Of a stretch of DNA of 64,000 nt, positions 35,201 to 43,686 are shown in pieces. Where the stretch lies: contig NZ_FNTQ01000001.1 of the NCBI RefSeq assembly GCF_900105755.1, forward strand, positions 6,324,001 to 6,388,000. Direction: 5' to 3'. The first letter of the stretch is position 1. Each line of letters starts with the position of its first letter. Source of the stretch: Streptomyces sp. Ag109_O5-10 (GTDB taxonomy: Bacteria; Actinomycetota; Actinomycetes; Streptomycetales; Streptomycetaceae). The position numbers and the translations under genes were made by a program. Below the pieces are notes generated by a model. That model was not told the origin of the DNA. It did no database searches and saw only the letters and a program-made list of their open reading frames with translations.

Positions 35201-36719
35201 CGTGGTCGACGTCGACGGCGTCGCCGTTGCGGTCGGAGATCCGCTGCAGGAGGGCGATGCCGTCCCTGGGCTGGCCGAAGCGGCGGGCCACGCCGGTCTG
35301 CGGATCCTCGACGCGGTAGCCGCCGTCGTCGAGCCGGGTCAGCCGGAGCCGGGGACCGGCCGCGGGCAGCACCGGGGCGTGTGGCGCCACCGGGTGCGGG
35401 AAGCCGAGGAGCAGTCCGTCCTCGGTGACGAACACGATCCCGTCCTCGTCGACTTCGAGCCGCTGATCGATGGTGGAGGCCCAGCTCGGGCCGAACCACC
35501 AGCCGCAGCGGTAGTCCGAGGCGGCCCGACGGGTGAAGACGAGCGGCAGGCTGCCGGGCAGCGTGACATCGGTCTCCGGCAGGAACATCGTGCCGGTGGC
35601 CCAGTCGATCGGGTCGCTGCCCTTCGAACGGATCGCGCTCTTCAGCCGGTTGTAGGCGCCCTTGGCACCGTCCTCCAGCATGCCGCGGGCGTTCTTGCCC
35701 AGGCCGCGGACGGCGAGGCTCATGGCCTTCATGCCGCCGCGGAGGTTCTTCATCTCCTTCAGCCCCTTGGCGATCTTGCCGAGGCTGGTGATGCCCTTGC
35801 CGCCGGGTATGCAGTCCAGCGCGGCGAACGCGACGTCCCACAGCGAGGCTTGGCCCTTGGAGTATTTGTAGAGCGTGTCCGCGAGCACCACGAGCGCGGC
35901 CACCAGCACGATGGCACCGAGGATGGGCCCGCCGATGATCATCGCGATGATCCCGACGACCGCCACAACCACCTTGCAGACGGTGACGATGGTGTCCCAG
36001 TTGTCCTCGAACCAGTGCCCCACGTCCTGCCACCAGTGCCGGTTCGGTATCCCCGCGTCCGAGGCCTCGTCGATCTTCCGCTTCGCCTCACCCGCCGCGT
36101 CGTCACGCATCTTCCGCGCGTCCTCGGCCATCTTCTTCGCGGCGTCCAGGGCGTTCTGCGCGCTGGTGACGTCCGACTGGGCCTGAGTATGGGCGGACTT
36201 GGCGCTCTGCACGTCCCGGGTGGCGGCCCGCACCTTGCCCTCGTCCGGCTTGTCGGCGTCCGACTTGCTGCCGGTGGGATCGTCCTTGTACTTGTCGGCT
36301 TCCTTCGTGGCCCGGGTCACCCACGAATCGGCCGACGACAGACGGGACTTGGCCGACGACAGGTCCGACTGCGCCTCCTTCGCCTTGACCAGGGCCCTGT
36401 CGGCAAGCGCCTGCGCCCGCTCCAGCTTCGGCCAGTAGTCCGCAAGCGCATCGCCGCACATCTCGTACGACTTCTTCAGCTTCTTCAGGTTCTTCGGAAC
36501 GTCCTTGAACTGCTCCTTGAACACCTCCGCCGACTTGCCCGCCCACTGCAGGAGCGTGTCCTCACCGGCCATGCCCTTGACCAGACGCAGCGCTTCGGAG
36601 ACGTCGTCGGCGAAGGTGTGCAGCTGTGCGGCGAGGGTGCGGACGCGCTGCGGGGCACCGGGTGTCGGGTCCCTGTCGAGGTCGAGTGGATGCCAGTCCG
36701 CCGGTCGGTACCCCGCCAT
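32231..36719 (-). pseudogene. Rhs/YD-repeat polymorphic toxin gene, split by a frameshift
   Basis: Two minus-strand frames make one ~1,500-residue Rhs protein. Frame 1 (36719-33969) has a WXG-like helical N-terminus, a long coiled region, a hydrophobic segment (VTVCKVVVAVVGIIAMIIGG), the DPIDWATGTMFLPETDV entry motif and many YD repeats. Frame 2 carries more YD repeats, the core RYYDPETARYLSPDPLGLG...DPFGL and a variable C-terminal domain of about 100 residues, stopping at 32231. At ~34130 the frames part: GCGCAC-CTCGCC where AHTSPDG is expected, consistent with loss of one AC from a CACAC run. It is an inactivated gene, a phase-variable gene or a sequencing error. Confidence 0.85.
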
Positions 36720-36786
36720 GATCCCGCAACCCCCGTCGCCGTACCTCGCTCATCGCTTCTGTGCTCCGGCAAAGGTACCCGGCGGG

Positions 36787-37635
36787 TCAGGTGTGGCTGG
36801 GGGCCATGTCCTGCAGGCCCACCACCCGCAGCAGCTGCAGGCGTTCGTAGGACTCCGTGCCCGGGCGGGCCGTGTGGATGACGAGGTGCTGGTGGGTGGC
36901 GGTGTTGAGGAGGACCTCGCAGTCCAGCTCCAGGAGGCCGACCGCGGGGTGCAGGAAGCGCTTGGTGGTCGCGCGCCGTACCGCCACCTCGTGTTCGGAC
37001 CACATGCGGGCGAACTCCTCGCTGCCGGCGAGGAGTTCGGCGACGAGGGCGGCCGGGACCGGGTCGGCGGGGCGGGCCGCGGCCACCGCGCGGAGGTTGG
37101 CCACGTGCTCGCGGGCGTGGGCCGGGCGGTCCTCGGGCGGGAACAGGTCGTGGGCCGTCGGGTCCAGGAAGTAGCGGCGGAGCAGGTTGCGGTCGCGCGC
37201 GGGGCGGGCCAGGACGTCGCCGCTCAGCGCCCGTGACATGGCGTTCTGGGCGAGGACCTCGCCGCAGTCGGTCGTCACCAGCGCCGGGGTGTCGTGCAGC
37301 CGGTCCAGGACCAGCAGCAGCCCCGGGGCGACGTGGGTGCCGGTCGCCTCCCGGCGCGGGGGTTCCTCGCCGGCCAGGTGGAACAGGTGGTCCCGCTCGT
37401 CGTCCGTCAGGCGCAGCGCGCGGGCCAGCGCCGTCAGCATCTGGCGGGACGGGTGCGGGCCCCGGGACTGTTCGAGGCGTGTGTAGTAGTCGGCGGACAT
37501 GCCGGCCAGCGAGGCCACCTCCTCGCGCCGCAGCCCCGGGGTGCGCCGCCGGGCGCCCGGCGGCAGGCCCACGTCGGAGGGGTCCAGGCGGCTGCGGGCG
37601 CGGCGCAGGAAGTCGGCGAGTTCGGGACGGTCCAT
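36787..37635 (-). CDS. XRE-family regulator with MmyB-like ligand domain
   Basis: The 282-residue protein has an N-terminal helix-turn-helix with GLRREEVASLAGMSADYYTRLEQSRG (residues ~34-59) and the MmyB-like C-terminal PAS-type domain (APGLLLVLDRLHDTPALVTTD...). Such regulators in streptomycetes often control an adjacent divergent oxidoreductase or epimerase gene. Here that is the NAD-dependent epimerase at 37758, and a 28-bp palindrome lies directly upstream of this start codon. Confidence 0.88.
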   Translation of the reverse strand: MDRPELADFLRRARSRLDPSDVGLPPGARRRTPGLRREEVASLAGMSADYYTRLEQSRGPHPSRQMLTALARALRLTDDERDHLFHLAGEEPPRREATGTHVAPGLLLVLDRLHDTPALVTTDCGEVLAQNAMSRALSGDVLARPARDRNLLRRYFLDPTAHDLFPPEDRPAHAREHVANLRAVAAARPADPVPAALVAELLAGSEEFARMWSEHEVAVRRATTKRFLHPAVGLLELDCEVLLNTATHQHLVIHTARPGTESYERLQLLRVVGLQDMAPSHT

Positions 37636-37637
37636 GC

Positions 37638-37665
37638 AACCAGGGTGGCCGCGGCCGCCCTGGTT
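37638..37665. promoter_or_regulatory. 28-bp palindrome, probable operator
   Basis: AACCAGGG (37638-37645) and CCCTGGTT (37658-37665) are perfect 8-bp arms, and the 12 bases between are also nearly self-complementary, giving one mismatched pair over 28 bp. A further CCAGGG half follows at 37668. It sits between the divergent XRE and epimerase genes and is a strong candidate binding site for that regulator. Confidence 0.65.
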
Positions 37666-37757
37666 ATCCAGGGACTGCCGGTCCCCCGATCGGGAGGTCT
37701 CTCCCGGTGGCGGAGGTCCGGGGCGAGGGTGGTGGGACCAGAACGAAGGAGAAGGTC

Positions 37758-38615
37758 ATGATCACTCTCGTCACCGGTACGACCGGACAGGTCGGGCGGC
37801 GGTTCGTGCCGCGGCTGATCCAGCAGGCCGAGGTCGGTGAGCGGGTAAGGGTCCTGGTGCGGGACGCGGCCCGCGGGGAGCCGTTCGCGGAGCTGGGCGC
37901 CGAGGTCGTCGTCGGCGACCTGCGCGACGAGGAGGTGCTCGGCAAGGCCGTCGCCGGGGCGGACGCCGTCGTGAACGTCGCCGCCGCCTTCCGCGGGGTG
38001 CCGGACGACGAGGCCCGCGCCGTCAACCGGGACGCGGCCATCGCCCTGGGCAGGGCCGCGGTCTCGGCCGGCGTACGGCGGTTCGTGCAGGTCAGCACCG
38101 GGCTCGTGTACGGCACGGGGCGGGGCCGCCCGCTGACCGAGGACGACGAGAGCCGGCCCGGCGGGTCCATGTGGGGCGCCTACCCCGAGTCCAAGGCGGC
38201 CGCCGAACGGGAGCTGCTCGCGCTGGAGGGTGGCATGGAGGTGCGCGTCGGGCGGCTGCCCTTCGTCTACGGCGAGGGCGACCCGCACCTCGCCGACGTC
38301 ATGCGCTGGGCCGCGGACTGGGCACCGGTGCAGCGGCTGCACATGGGGCACCACGCCGACGTCGGGCAGGGGCTGCTGCGTCTCCTGTACGCGCCGGCGG
38401 TGAACGGGCCGGTGTACAACATCGCCGACGACTCGCCCGTCACGGCCGTGGACCTGCACCAGATCAACGGCGTCGAGCTGCCCGAGGACATGGGCACCCG
38501 CGGCGACCCCGACCCCTGGCTCGGGATCATGTCCACCGGGAAGATCCGCCGGGACCTCGGCTTCCGGCCGATCTATCCGAGCGTCTGGACGGCCCGGGAC
38601 GCCGGGGCGCTGTAG
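37758..38615 (+). CDS. NAD-dependent epimerase/dehydratase (SDR) family protein
   Basis: From ATG 37758 (GGAG 6 bases upstream) the 285-residue extended-SDR protein begins with the Rossmann motif TLVTGTTGQVGRRF. It has VNVAAAF, VQVSTGLVYG and the catalytic YPESK (Tyr-x-x-x-Lys). The substrate is unknown; it may be a nucleotide-sugar epimerase or a quinone reductase-like SDR. It is divergent from the XRE regulator. Its last codons form the start of the first 124-bp repeat unit. Confidence 0.86.
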   Translation: MITLVTGTTGQVGRRFVPRLIQQAEVGERVRVLVRDAARGEPFAELGAEVVVGDLRDEEVLGKAVAGADAVVNVAAAFRGVPDDEARAVNRDAAIALGRAAVSAGVRRFVQVSTGLVYGTGRGRPLTEDDESRPGGSMWGAYPESKAAAERELLALEGGMEVRVGRLPFVYGEGDPHLADVMRWAADWAPVQRLHMGHHADVGQGLLRLLYAPAVNGPVYNIADDSPVTAVDLHQINGVELPEDMGTRGDPDPWLGIMSTGKIRRDLGFRPIYPSVWTARDAGAL

Positions 38616-39298
38616 GGGGGGCCGGGCCGAGCGCGGTGCCGGGGGTGCCGGGGTGCGCCGTCTGCCGTCTGGGGCGTCGTCGTGGCTGGTCGCGCAGTTC
38701 CCCGCGCCGCTTCGGGGCGCTGCGCGCCGGGGCGCTGCAGGGGGGCCGGGCCGAGCGCGGTGCCGGGAGTGCCGAGGTGCGCCGTCTGCCGGCTGCGGCG
38801 TCGTCGTGGCTGGTCGCGCAGTTCCCCGCGCCCCTTCGGTGCGCTGCGCGCCGGGGCGCTGCAGGGGGGCCGGGCCGAGCGCGGTGCCGGGGGTGCCGGG
38901 GTGCGCCGTCTGCCGGCTGCGGCGTCGTCGTGGCTGGTCGCGCAGTTCCCCGCGCCACTTCGGTGCGCTGCGCGCCGGGGCGCTGTAGGGGGGCCGGGCC
39001 GAGCGCGGTGCCGGGGGTGCCGAGGTGCGCCGTCTGCCGTCCGCGGCACCGTCGTGGCTGGTCGCGCAGTTCCCCGCGCCACTTCGGTGCGCTGCGCGCC
39101 GGGGCGCTGCAGGGGGGCCGGGCCGAGCGCGGTGCCGGGAGTGCCGAGGTGCGCCGTCTGCCGTCCGCGGCACCGTCGTGGCTGGTCGCGCAGTTCCCCG
39201 CGCCCCTTCGGTGCGCTGCGCGCCGGGGCGTCGTCGTGGCTGGTCGCGCGGTTCCTCGCGCCCCTTGTGGGGCGCTGCCGTCGCCGGAGGTGGTCAGT
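38601..39298. repeat. 124-bp tandem repeat array, five full units plus a truncated one
   Basis: Units start with GCCGGGGCGCTG at 38601, 38726, 38850, 38974 and 39098, and a truncated one at 39222. Spacing is 125 once and 124 thereafter. Each contains GGCTGGTCGCGCAGTTCCCC, part of the recurrent palindromic element. The first unit overlaps the last 15 bases of the epimerase gene, so the duplicated segment includes the gene's 3' end. No gene lies in the array. Confidence 0.93.
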
Positions 39299-40559
39299 CG
39301 ACCCCTCTGATCCGCCCAACCAGCCATGCCCCCGCCAGACCGATCACCGCCGAGACCAGGTACAGGGCGCGGTAGCCGCCGAGGTAGGTGACGATCGGGG
39401 CGGCGAGGGCGGGGGCGGCGACCTGGGGCAGGGCGTTGGCGACGTTGATGACGCCGAGGTCCTTGCCGCGGTCCAGGGCCTTCGGCAGGACGTCGGTCAT
39501 CAGCGCGAAGTCCACGGAGGTGAACACCCCGAAGCCGACGCCCAGCACCGCCGCGGCCACGATCGCCCCGGGCCAGGTCTGCCAGACCGCCAGCAGGGCC
39601 GTCGCCACCGCCATCAGCATCCCCGACCAGATGACGAACGGCTTGCGGCGGCCCACCCGGTCCGACCAGACCCCGCCGGCCACGACCGTCGCCATCAGCG
39701 TCAGCCCGTTGACGGCGGTCAGGATCAGCACGCCCTGGCCGGGGTCGGAGTAGTGCAGGCGGTCGCGCAGGTAGTAGAGCAGGTAGAGCAGCACCAGCGC
39801 GTTGCTGAGGTTGATCAGGAAGCGGGTCAGCCAGGCCCAGCCCAGGTCCGGGTGGCGGCGGGGGCTCAGCCGGAAACCGGCCAGGAAGCCCCGCCAGGAC
39901 CAGGGCGGCCGGTCCTCGGGCGCCAGCCGCAGGTCCGGGTGGCACAGCACGTACGGCAGCACGCCCAGCGCCGTGAACACCGCGCACGCCAGGTAGCCCG
40001 CCCCGATGCCCCCGGCGGCCGTCGCGAGCCCGGTGCCGCCGACCACACCGAGGATCTGCGCGGCCCCCAGCCAGCCGCCCACCGAGCCCCGCTGGAGCCG
40101 CGGCACCCGGTCCGGGACCGCCGCCGTGACCGCGGCGAACGCCGCGTTCAGGGTGAGCTGGACCAGGCACCAGCCCAGCATCATCGTCCCCATGCCGCCG
40201 GCGCCCGCGAGGACCAGCAGGGACAGCGCCCCGCCCGCCGTACCGGCGACGATCCACGGGGTACGGCGGCCCCAGCGGGACGTCGTACGGTCCGACAGCG
40301 CGCCGAAGACCGGGTTGGCGGCCAGCGACACCACCGCGCCGACGCCGGTCACCCACGCCAGCATCGTCTCCTTCGACATCCCGGAGCCGGGCGCGAAGTC
40401 CTTGGCCTGGGAGGCGAGCAGGATCTGCAGCGGGCCGTACCAGCCCACCCAGATCGCCCCGTTGGCCAGCGAGAGCGTCGACGTCCAGCCCCGGCCGACC
40501 CGCTCGACCGGCTCCGCCAGCGCGGCGGCCGGCTCAGCCGGCTCGCGGGCCGTCGTCAT
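39294..40559 (-). CDS. MFS transporter, probable glycoside importer
   Basis: The 421-residue protein has about twelve hydrophobic segments and the MFS motif ALSDRTTSRWGRRTPW between helices 2 and 3, with DRVGRRKPF in the second half. The pattern fits the GPH/sugar-cation symporter-like branch. Its start overlaps the stop of the GH1 beta-glucosidase by 4 bp, so it probably imports the sugars the enzyme cleaves, or exports its products. Confidence 0.85.
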   Translation of the reverse strand: MTTAREPAEPAAALAEPVERVGRGWTSTLSLANGAIWVGWYGPLQILLASQAKDFAPGSGMSKETMLAWVTGVGAVVSLAANPVFGALSDRTTSRWGRRTPWIVAGTAGGALSLLVLAGAGGMGTMMLGWCLVQLTLNAAFAAVTAAVPDRVPRLQRGSVGGWLGAAQILGVVGGTGLATAAGGIGAGYLACAVFTALGVLPYVLCHPDLRLAPEDRPPWSWRGFLAGFRLSPRRHPDLGWAWLTRFLINLSNALVLLYLLYYLRDRLHYSDPGQGVLILTAVNGLTLMATVVAGGVWSDRVGRRKPFVIWSGMLMAVATALLAVWQTWPGAIVAAAVLGVGFGVFTSVDFALMTDVLPKALDRGKDLGVINVANALPQVAAPALAAPIVTYLGGYRALYLVSAVIGLAGAWLVGRIRGVD

Positions 40560-41902
40560 CTCTGCGCCCGCAGGAGGTCCCGGTACCAGGCGTACGACGA
40601 CTTCGGCGTCCGCACCTGCGTCGCGTAGTCGACGTGGACCAGGCCGAAGCGGCGCGCGTACCCCTCGGCCCACTCGAAGTTGTCGAGGAGCGACCAGACG
40701 AAGTAGCCGCGCACGTCCACGCCGGCCTCGACCGCCCGGTGCAGGGCCCGGACGTGGCCGTCGAGGTAGGCGATGCGGTCCTGGTCGTCGAGGCCCTCGT
40801 AGGAGCAGCCGTTCTCGGTGATGACGACCGGCGGGAGGCGGTCGCCGTAGCGGTCGCGGAAGCCGGTGAGGAGTTCGGTGAGGCCCTCGGGGACGACCGG
40901 CCAGCCGAAGTCCGTCACCGGGACGCCCTCGATGTCCTGGACGGAGAAGGGGAGTTCGGCGGGGAGGGTGAGTCCGCCGAACTCGATCTCGGTGCCCTGC
41001 GGGGCGCCGACCTTGGTGGGGGCGTAGTAGTTGATCCCGTACCAGTCGAGGGGTTCGGCGATCACCTTCAGGTCGGCGGCGACGTCGCCGGGCATCAGGT
41101 CGCCCATGCCGTCCGGGTACTCGCCGAGCAGGACCGGCTCGGCGAACAGGCGGTTGAGGAGGAGGTCGTAGAAGGCGGCCGCCTCCAGGTCCGGCTGCTC
41201 CTGGGAGGCCGGCCAGGTCGGGCCGTGCGAGTTGGCGATGCCGATGTCGCCGGCGCCGGCCGCGCGCAGCGCCCGTACCGCCAGGCCGTGCGCGAGGAGT
41301 TGGTGGTGGGCGACCGGGAGGGCGTCGAACATCAGCTGCTGCCCGGGGGCGTGGGCGCCCAGGGCGTAGCCGAACAGGGTCTGCTCGGCGGGCTCGTTGA
41401 GGGTGATCCACTTCTTCACGCGGTCGCCGAGCCGGTCCGCGACCGTCGAGACGTGGTCGGCGAAGTGCGCCGCCGTGTCCCGGTCCAGCCAGCCGCCCTT
41501 CTCCTGAAGGGCCACCGGCAGGTCCCAGTGGAAGAGCGTCGGGACCGGGCGGACGCCGGCCGCGCACAGCTCGTCCACCAGCCGGTCGTAGAAGTCCAGG
41601 CCGCCCGCCGAGCGCACCCGCGGCCAGGAGACGGAGAAGCGGTAGGCGTCCACGCCCAGCCCGGCCAGGAGCGCCACGTCCTCGCGGTGGCGGTAATAGT
41701 GGTCGCAGGCCGTCGCCGCCGTGGAGCCGTCCTTGATCCGGCCCGGCTCCGCCTCGAACACGTCCCACACGGACGGCTCCCGCAGGTCGGCCGCGCCCTC
41801 GATCTGATGGGCCGAGGTCGAGACGCCCCAGAGGAAGCCGTCGGCGAACCGGGGGAAGGGATGGATCTGGTGGACCGCGTCTGTCGCCATGGCCGGGATC
41901 AT
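40556..41902 (-). CDS. GH1 beta-glucosidase
   Basis: The 448-residue enzyme is a complete GH1 family member. FADGFLWGVSTSAHQIEGA starts the barrel, TLNEP carries the acid/base Glu and VITENGCSY the nucleophile Glu, with WSLLDNFEWAEGY near the end. There is no signal peptide, so it acts inside the cell on imported glycosides such as cellobiose. ATG 41890 (MATDAV) is an alternative start. The upstream region has TTACCCCCGGTAACGTAA, possibly a LacI-type operator. Confidence 0.93.
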   Translation of the reverse strand: MIPAMATDAVHQIHPFPRFADGFLWGVSTSAHQIEGAADLREPSVWDVFEAEPGRIKDGSTAATACDHYYRHREDVALLAGLGVDAYRFSVSWPRVRSAGGLDFYDRLVDELCAAGVRPVPTLFHWDLPVALQEKGGWLDRDTAAHFADHVSTVADRLGDRVKKWITLNEPAEQTLFGYALGAHAPGQQLMFDALPVAHHQLLAHGLAVRALRAAGAGDIGIANSHGPTWPASQEQPDLEAAAFYDLLLNRLFAEPVLLGEYPDGMGDLMPGDVAADLKVIAEPLDWYGINYYAPTKVGAPQGTEIEFGGLTLPAELPFSVQDIEGVPVTDFGWPVVPEGLTELLTGFRDRYGDRLPPVVITENGCSYEGLDDQDRIAYLDGHVRALHRAVEAGVDVRGYFVWSLLDNFEWAEGYARRFGLVHVDYATQVRTPKSSYAWYRDLLRAQR

Positions 41903-41961
41903 CCTTACCCCCGGTAACGTAAGTCAACGCCCGGGCGTGAACTACCCGTTACGCGACGCGG

Positions 41962-42228
41962 TCACGCCCCCTCCTTCAACACCCGTGAGATCAGCTCGCG
42001 TTGCTCCTCCGACAGCCGCGGGTCGGCCGCGTACACCGTCCGTCCGTCCACCGTGATCTCGTACGCGAACCCGTCCGGCACGCCGGGCGGCGGGGCGCCC
42101 CGGCCGGCCGCGAGCGCGCGCTCGGCCAGGGCCTGCCACTCGGGGGCGTCGGGCCGGCCCGAGGTGTCCACCTCGGCCCGGCGCTCGATGCCCGCGAACC
42201 CGCCCGTGCGCCTCACCTGAATACGCAT
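41962..42228 (-). CDS. Emfourin-type protease inhibitor
   Basis: The 88-residue protein MRIQVRRTGGFAGIERRAEVD...YEITVDGRTVYAADPRLSEEQREL matches the emfourin (protealysin inhibitor) pattern, in particular GGFAGI near the start and FAYEITVDG. Emfourin-family proteins bind and inhibit M4 protealysin-like proteases encoded next door. Here the M4 protease gene ends 52 bp upstream on the same strand, supporting a protease-inhibitor pair. No signal peptide. Confidence 0.85.
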   Translation of the reverse strand: MRIQVRRTGGFAGIERRAEVDTSGRPDAPEWQALAERALAAGRGAPPPGVPDGFAYEITVDGRTVYAADPRLSEEQRELISRVLKEGA

Positions 42229-42280
42229 GGGTCCCTGTGTAGTACGGAACCGTGCGGTACGCACCCCCGCCCCCGCACGG

Positions 42281-43366
42281 TCAGGAGGCCTGCACGCCCA
42301 CCTGGGCCCAGGCCTTGAGGGCCGCCTCGCTCTCCTCGCCCGCCTGGTAGCGGGTCCTGGCCGCGGCGACGGTGAGCTTCGCGAAGTCCGCGAACGTGGC
42401 GTCCGACCGCAGTTCGCCGCCGGTGAGGACGTCGTACCAGATCTGCCCGGCACGCTCCCAGGCGTTGCCGCCGAGGGCGGTGGCGAGCAGGTAGAAGGCG
42501 TGATTGGGGATGCCGGAGTTGATGTGCACACCGCCGTTGTCCCGGCTGGTCCTCACGTAGTGCTGCATCGTCGCCGGCTGCGGGTCCTTGCCGAGGCGCG
42601 GGTCGTCGTACGCCGTGCCCGGGGCCTTCATCGAGCGCAGCGCCACGCCGTGCACGCCCGGGGCGAGCAGCCCCTCGCCGATCAGCCAGTCGGCCTGGTC
42701 GGCGGTCTGGCCGAGGGAGTACTGCTTGATGAGCGAGCCGAAGACGTCGGAGACCGACTCGTTCAGGGCGCCGGACTGGCCGTAGTACTCCAGGTTGGCG
42801 GTGTACTGGGTGACGCCGTGCGTGAGTTCGTGGCCGATGACGTCGACGGAGGTGGTGAAGTCGACGAAGATCTCGCCGTCGCCGTCCCCGAACACCATCT
42901 GGTCGCCGTTCCAGAAGGCGTTGTCGTAGTTGACGTCGTAGTGGACGCTCGCGTTCAGCGGCAGCCCGTTGCCATCGATGGAGTCGCGCTCGTACGCCTT
43001 CAGGTACAGGTCGAAGGTGGCGCCGAGGCCGGCGTAGGCGCGGTTGACGGTCGCGTCCTGGCCGGGCTCGGTCCCCTCCGCGCGGACCTCGGTGCCGGGG
43101 AGGTCGGTGCGGTGCCCGGCGTCGTAGATCGTGCGGTGGGGTGTGCTGTCGGCCGCTGCCGGGGCGGCGGCGGCCGCCAGGGTGCGGACCGCCGTCACGC
43201 GGCGGCGGGTGCGGGCCGCGGAGTCGTGCTGCAGGGTGCGCAGCGCCGCGTCGGAGAGTGCCTGGTCCTCGTGCTGGGCGAGGTGGTCGAGGATGTGCGG
43301 CGGCACGATCCCGCAGAAGACGGGCGTGCGGCGGATGACGGGCTCAGAGCCCCCGTTGGTCGTCAT
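42281..43366 (-). CDS. M4-family (protealysin-like) metalloprotease
   Basis: The 361-residue protein has the zinc motif HELTHGVTQYTANLEY, the third ligand Glu in NESVSDVFG and the catalytic His in GGVHINSGIPNHAF. A short N-terminal propeptide with FCGIVPPHILDHL is the protealysin-type precursor, and there is no Sec signal peptide. Protealysin-like proteases are kept inside the producer or leave without a classical signal. ATG 43366 (MTTNGGS) follows GAAGGTG. The inhibitor gene follows on the same strand. Confidence 0.93.
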   Translation of the reverse strand: MTTNGGSEPVIRRTPVFCGIVPPHILDHLAQHEDQALSDAALRTLQHDSAARTRRRVTAVRTLAAAAAPAAADSTPHRTIYDAGHRTDLPGTEVRAEGTEPGQDATVNRAYAGLGATFDLYLKAYERDSIDGNGLPLNASVHYDVNYDNAFWNGDQMVFGDGDGEIFVDFTTSVDVIGHELTHGVTQYTANLEYYGQSGALNESVSDVFGSLIKQYSLGQTADQADWLIGEGLLAPGVHGVALRSMKAPGTAYDDPRLGKDPQPATMQHYVRTSRDNGGVHINSGIPNHAFYLLATALGGNAWERAGQIWYDVLTGGELRSDATFADFAKLTVAAARTRYQAGEESEAALKAWAQVGVQAS

Positions 43367-43557
43367 GCACCGCACCTTCGCACCGAGTCACATGGCTGTC
43401 ACTACCTGCAACCATGATTGGTGAAATACGGTGACAATTGATGACGCTCCGTGAGTGGCAGTGGTATGGCGCACGTTTTGTCCTGTTTCTCCGCGCGGTC
43501 CCGCATACTGATACGGCGCCCCGCGTCCGAAGGGGCTCGGCTAGCATGCGGAGCATC

Positions 43558-43605
43558 ATGCGTTTCGGGCTGCTTCTTCTTAGCTGCCGCGGCGAGGGCC
43601 TGTAG
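43558..43605 (+). CDS. leuL: leuA leader peptide (LeuL)
   Basis: ATG 43558 opens a 15-residue frame, MRFGLLLLSCRGEGL, with four consecutive Leu codons CTG CTT CTT CTT and a further CTG at the end. CTT is a rare leucine codon in this GC-rich genome. An in-frame ATG at 43546 would add MRSI. It precedes leuA by about 80 bases and is a typical attenuation leader sensing charged leucyl-tRNA. Confidence 0.82.
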   Translation: MRFGLLLLSCRGEGL

Positions 43606-43686
43606 TCCAGGTCGACTCCCTCCCCGCGGAGCTTCGCGTTGCGTCGTCGGCCGTCCTTCCGGACACCCACCAGGAGCCCCGCAATC
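43606..43686 (+). promoter_or_regulatory. leuA leader region with possible attenuator hairpins
   Basis: Between the leader stop and the leuA start are short stem candidates, including CGCG-GAGCTT-CGCG and GTCC-TTCC-GGAC. A CAGGAG ribosome site lies a few bases before leuA. The layout fits transcription or translation attenuation, but I could not define the mutually exclusive stems with certainty. Confidence 0.45.

Noticed and set aside
36787..38615. XRE/epimerase pair as a toxin-antitoxin unit
   Set aside because: Both are full-length members of ordinary regulator and SDR families with a shared operator, not a small toxin-antitoxin pair.
38601..39298. Tandem array as a CRISPR locus
   Set aside because: Units are uniform 124-bp copies with no short repeats separated by unique spacers, and there are no cas genes.
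38682..40628. Plus-strand reading frame through the 124-bp array and the MFS gene
   Set aside because: Its sequence is the repeated translation of the array followed by antisense of a well-supported transporter.
41903..41961. CebR-type operator upstream of the GH1 gene
   Set aside because: The TGGGAGCGCTCCCA palindrome is absent; only an imperfect TTACCCCCGGTAA is present.
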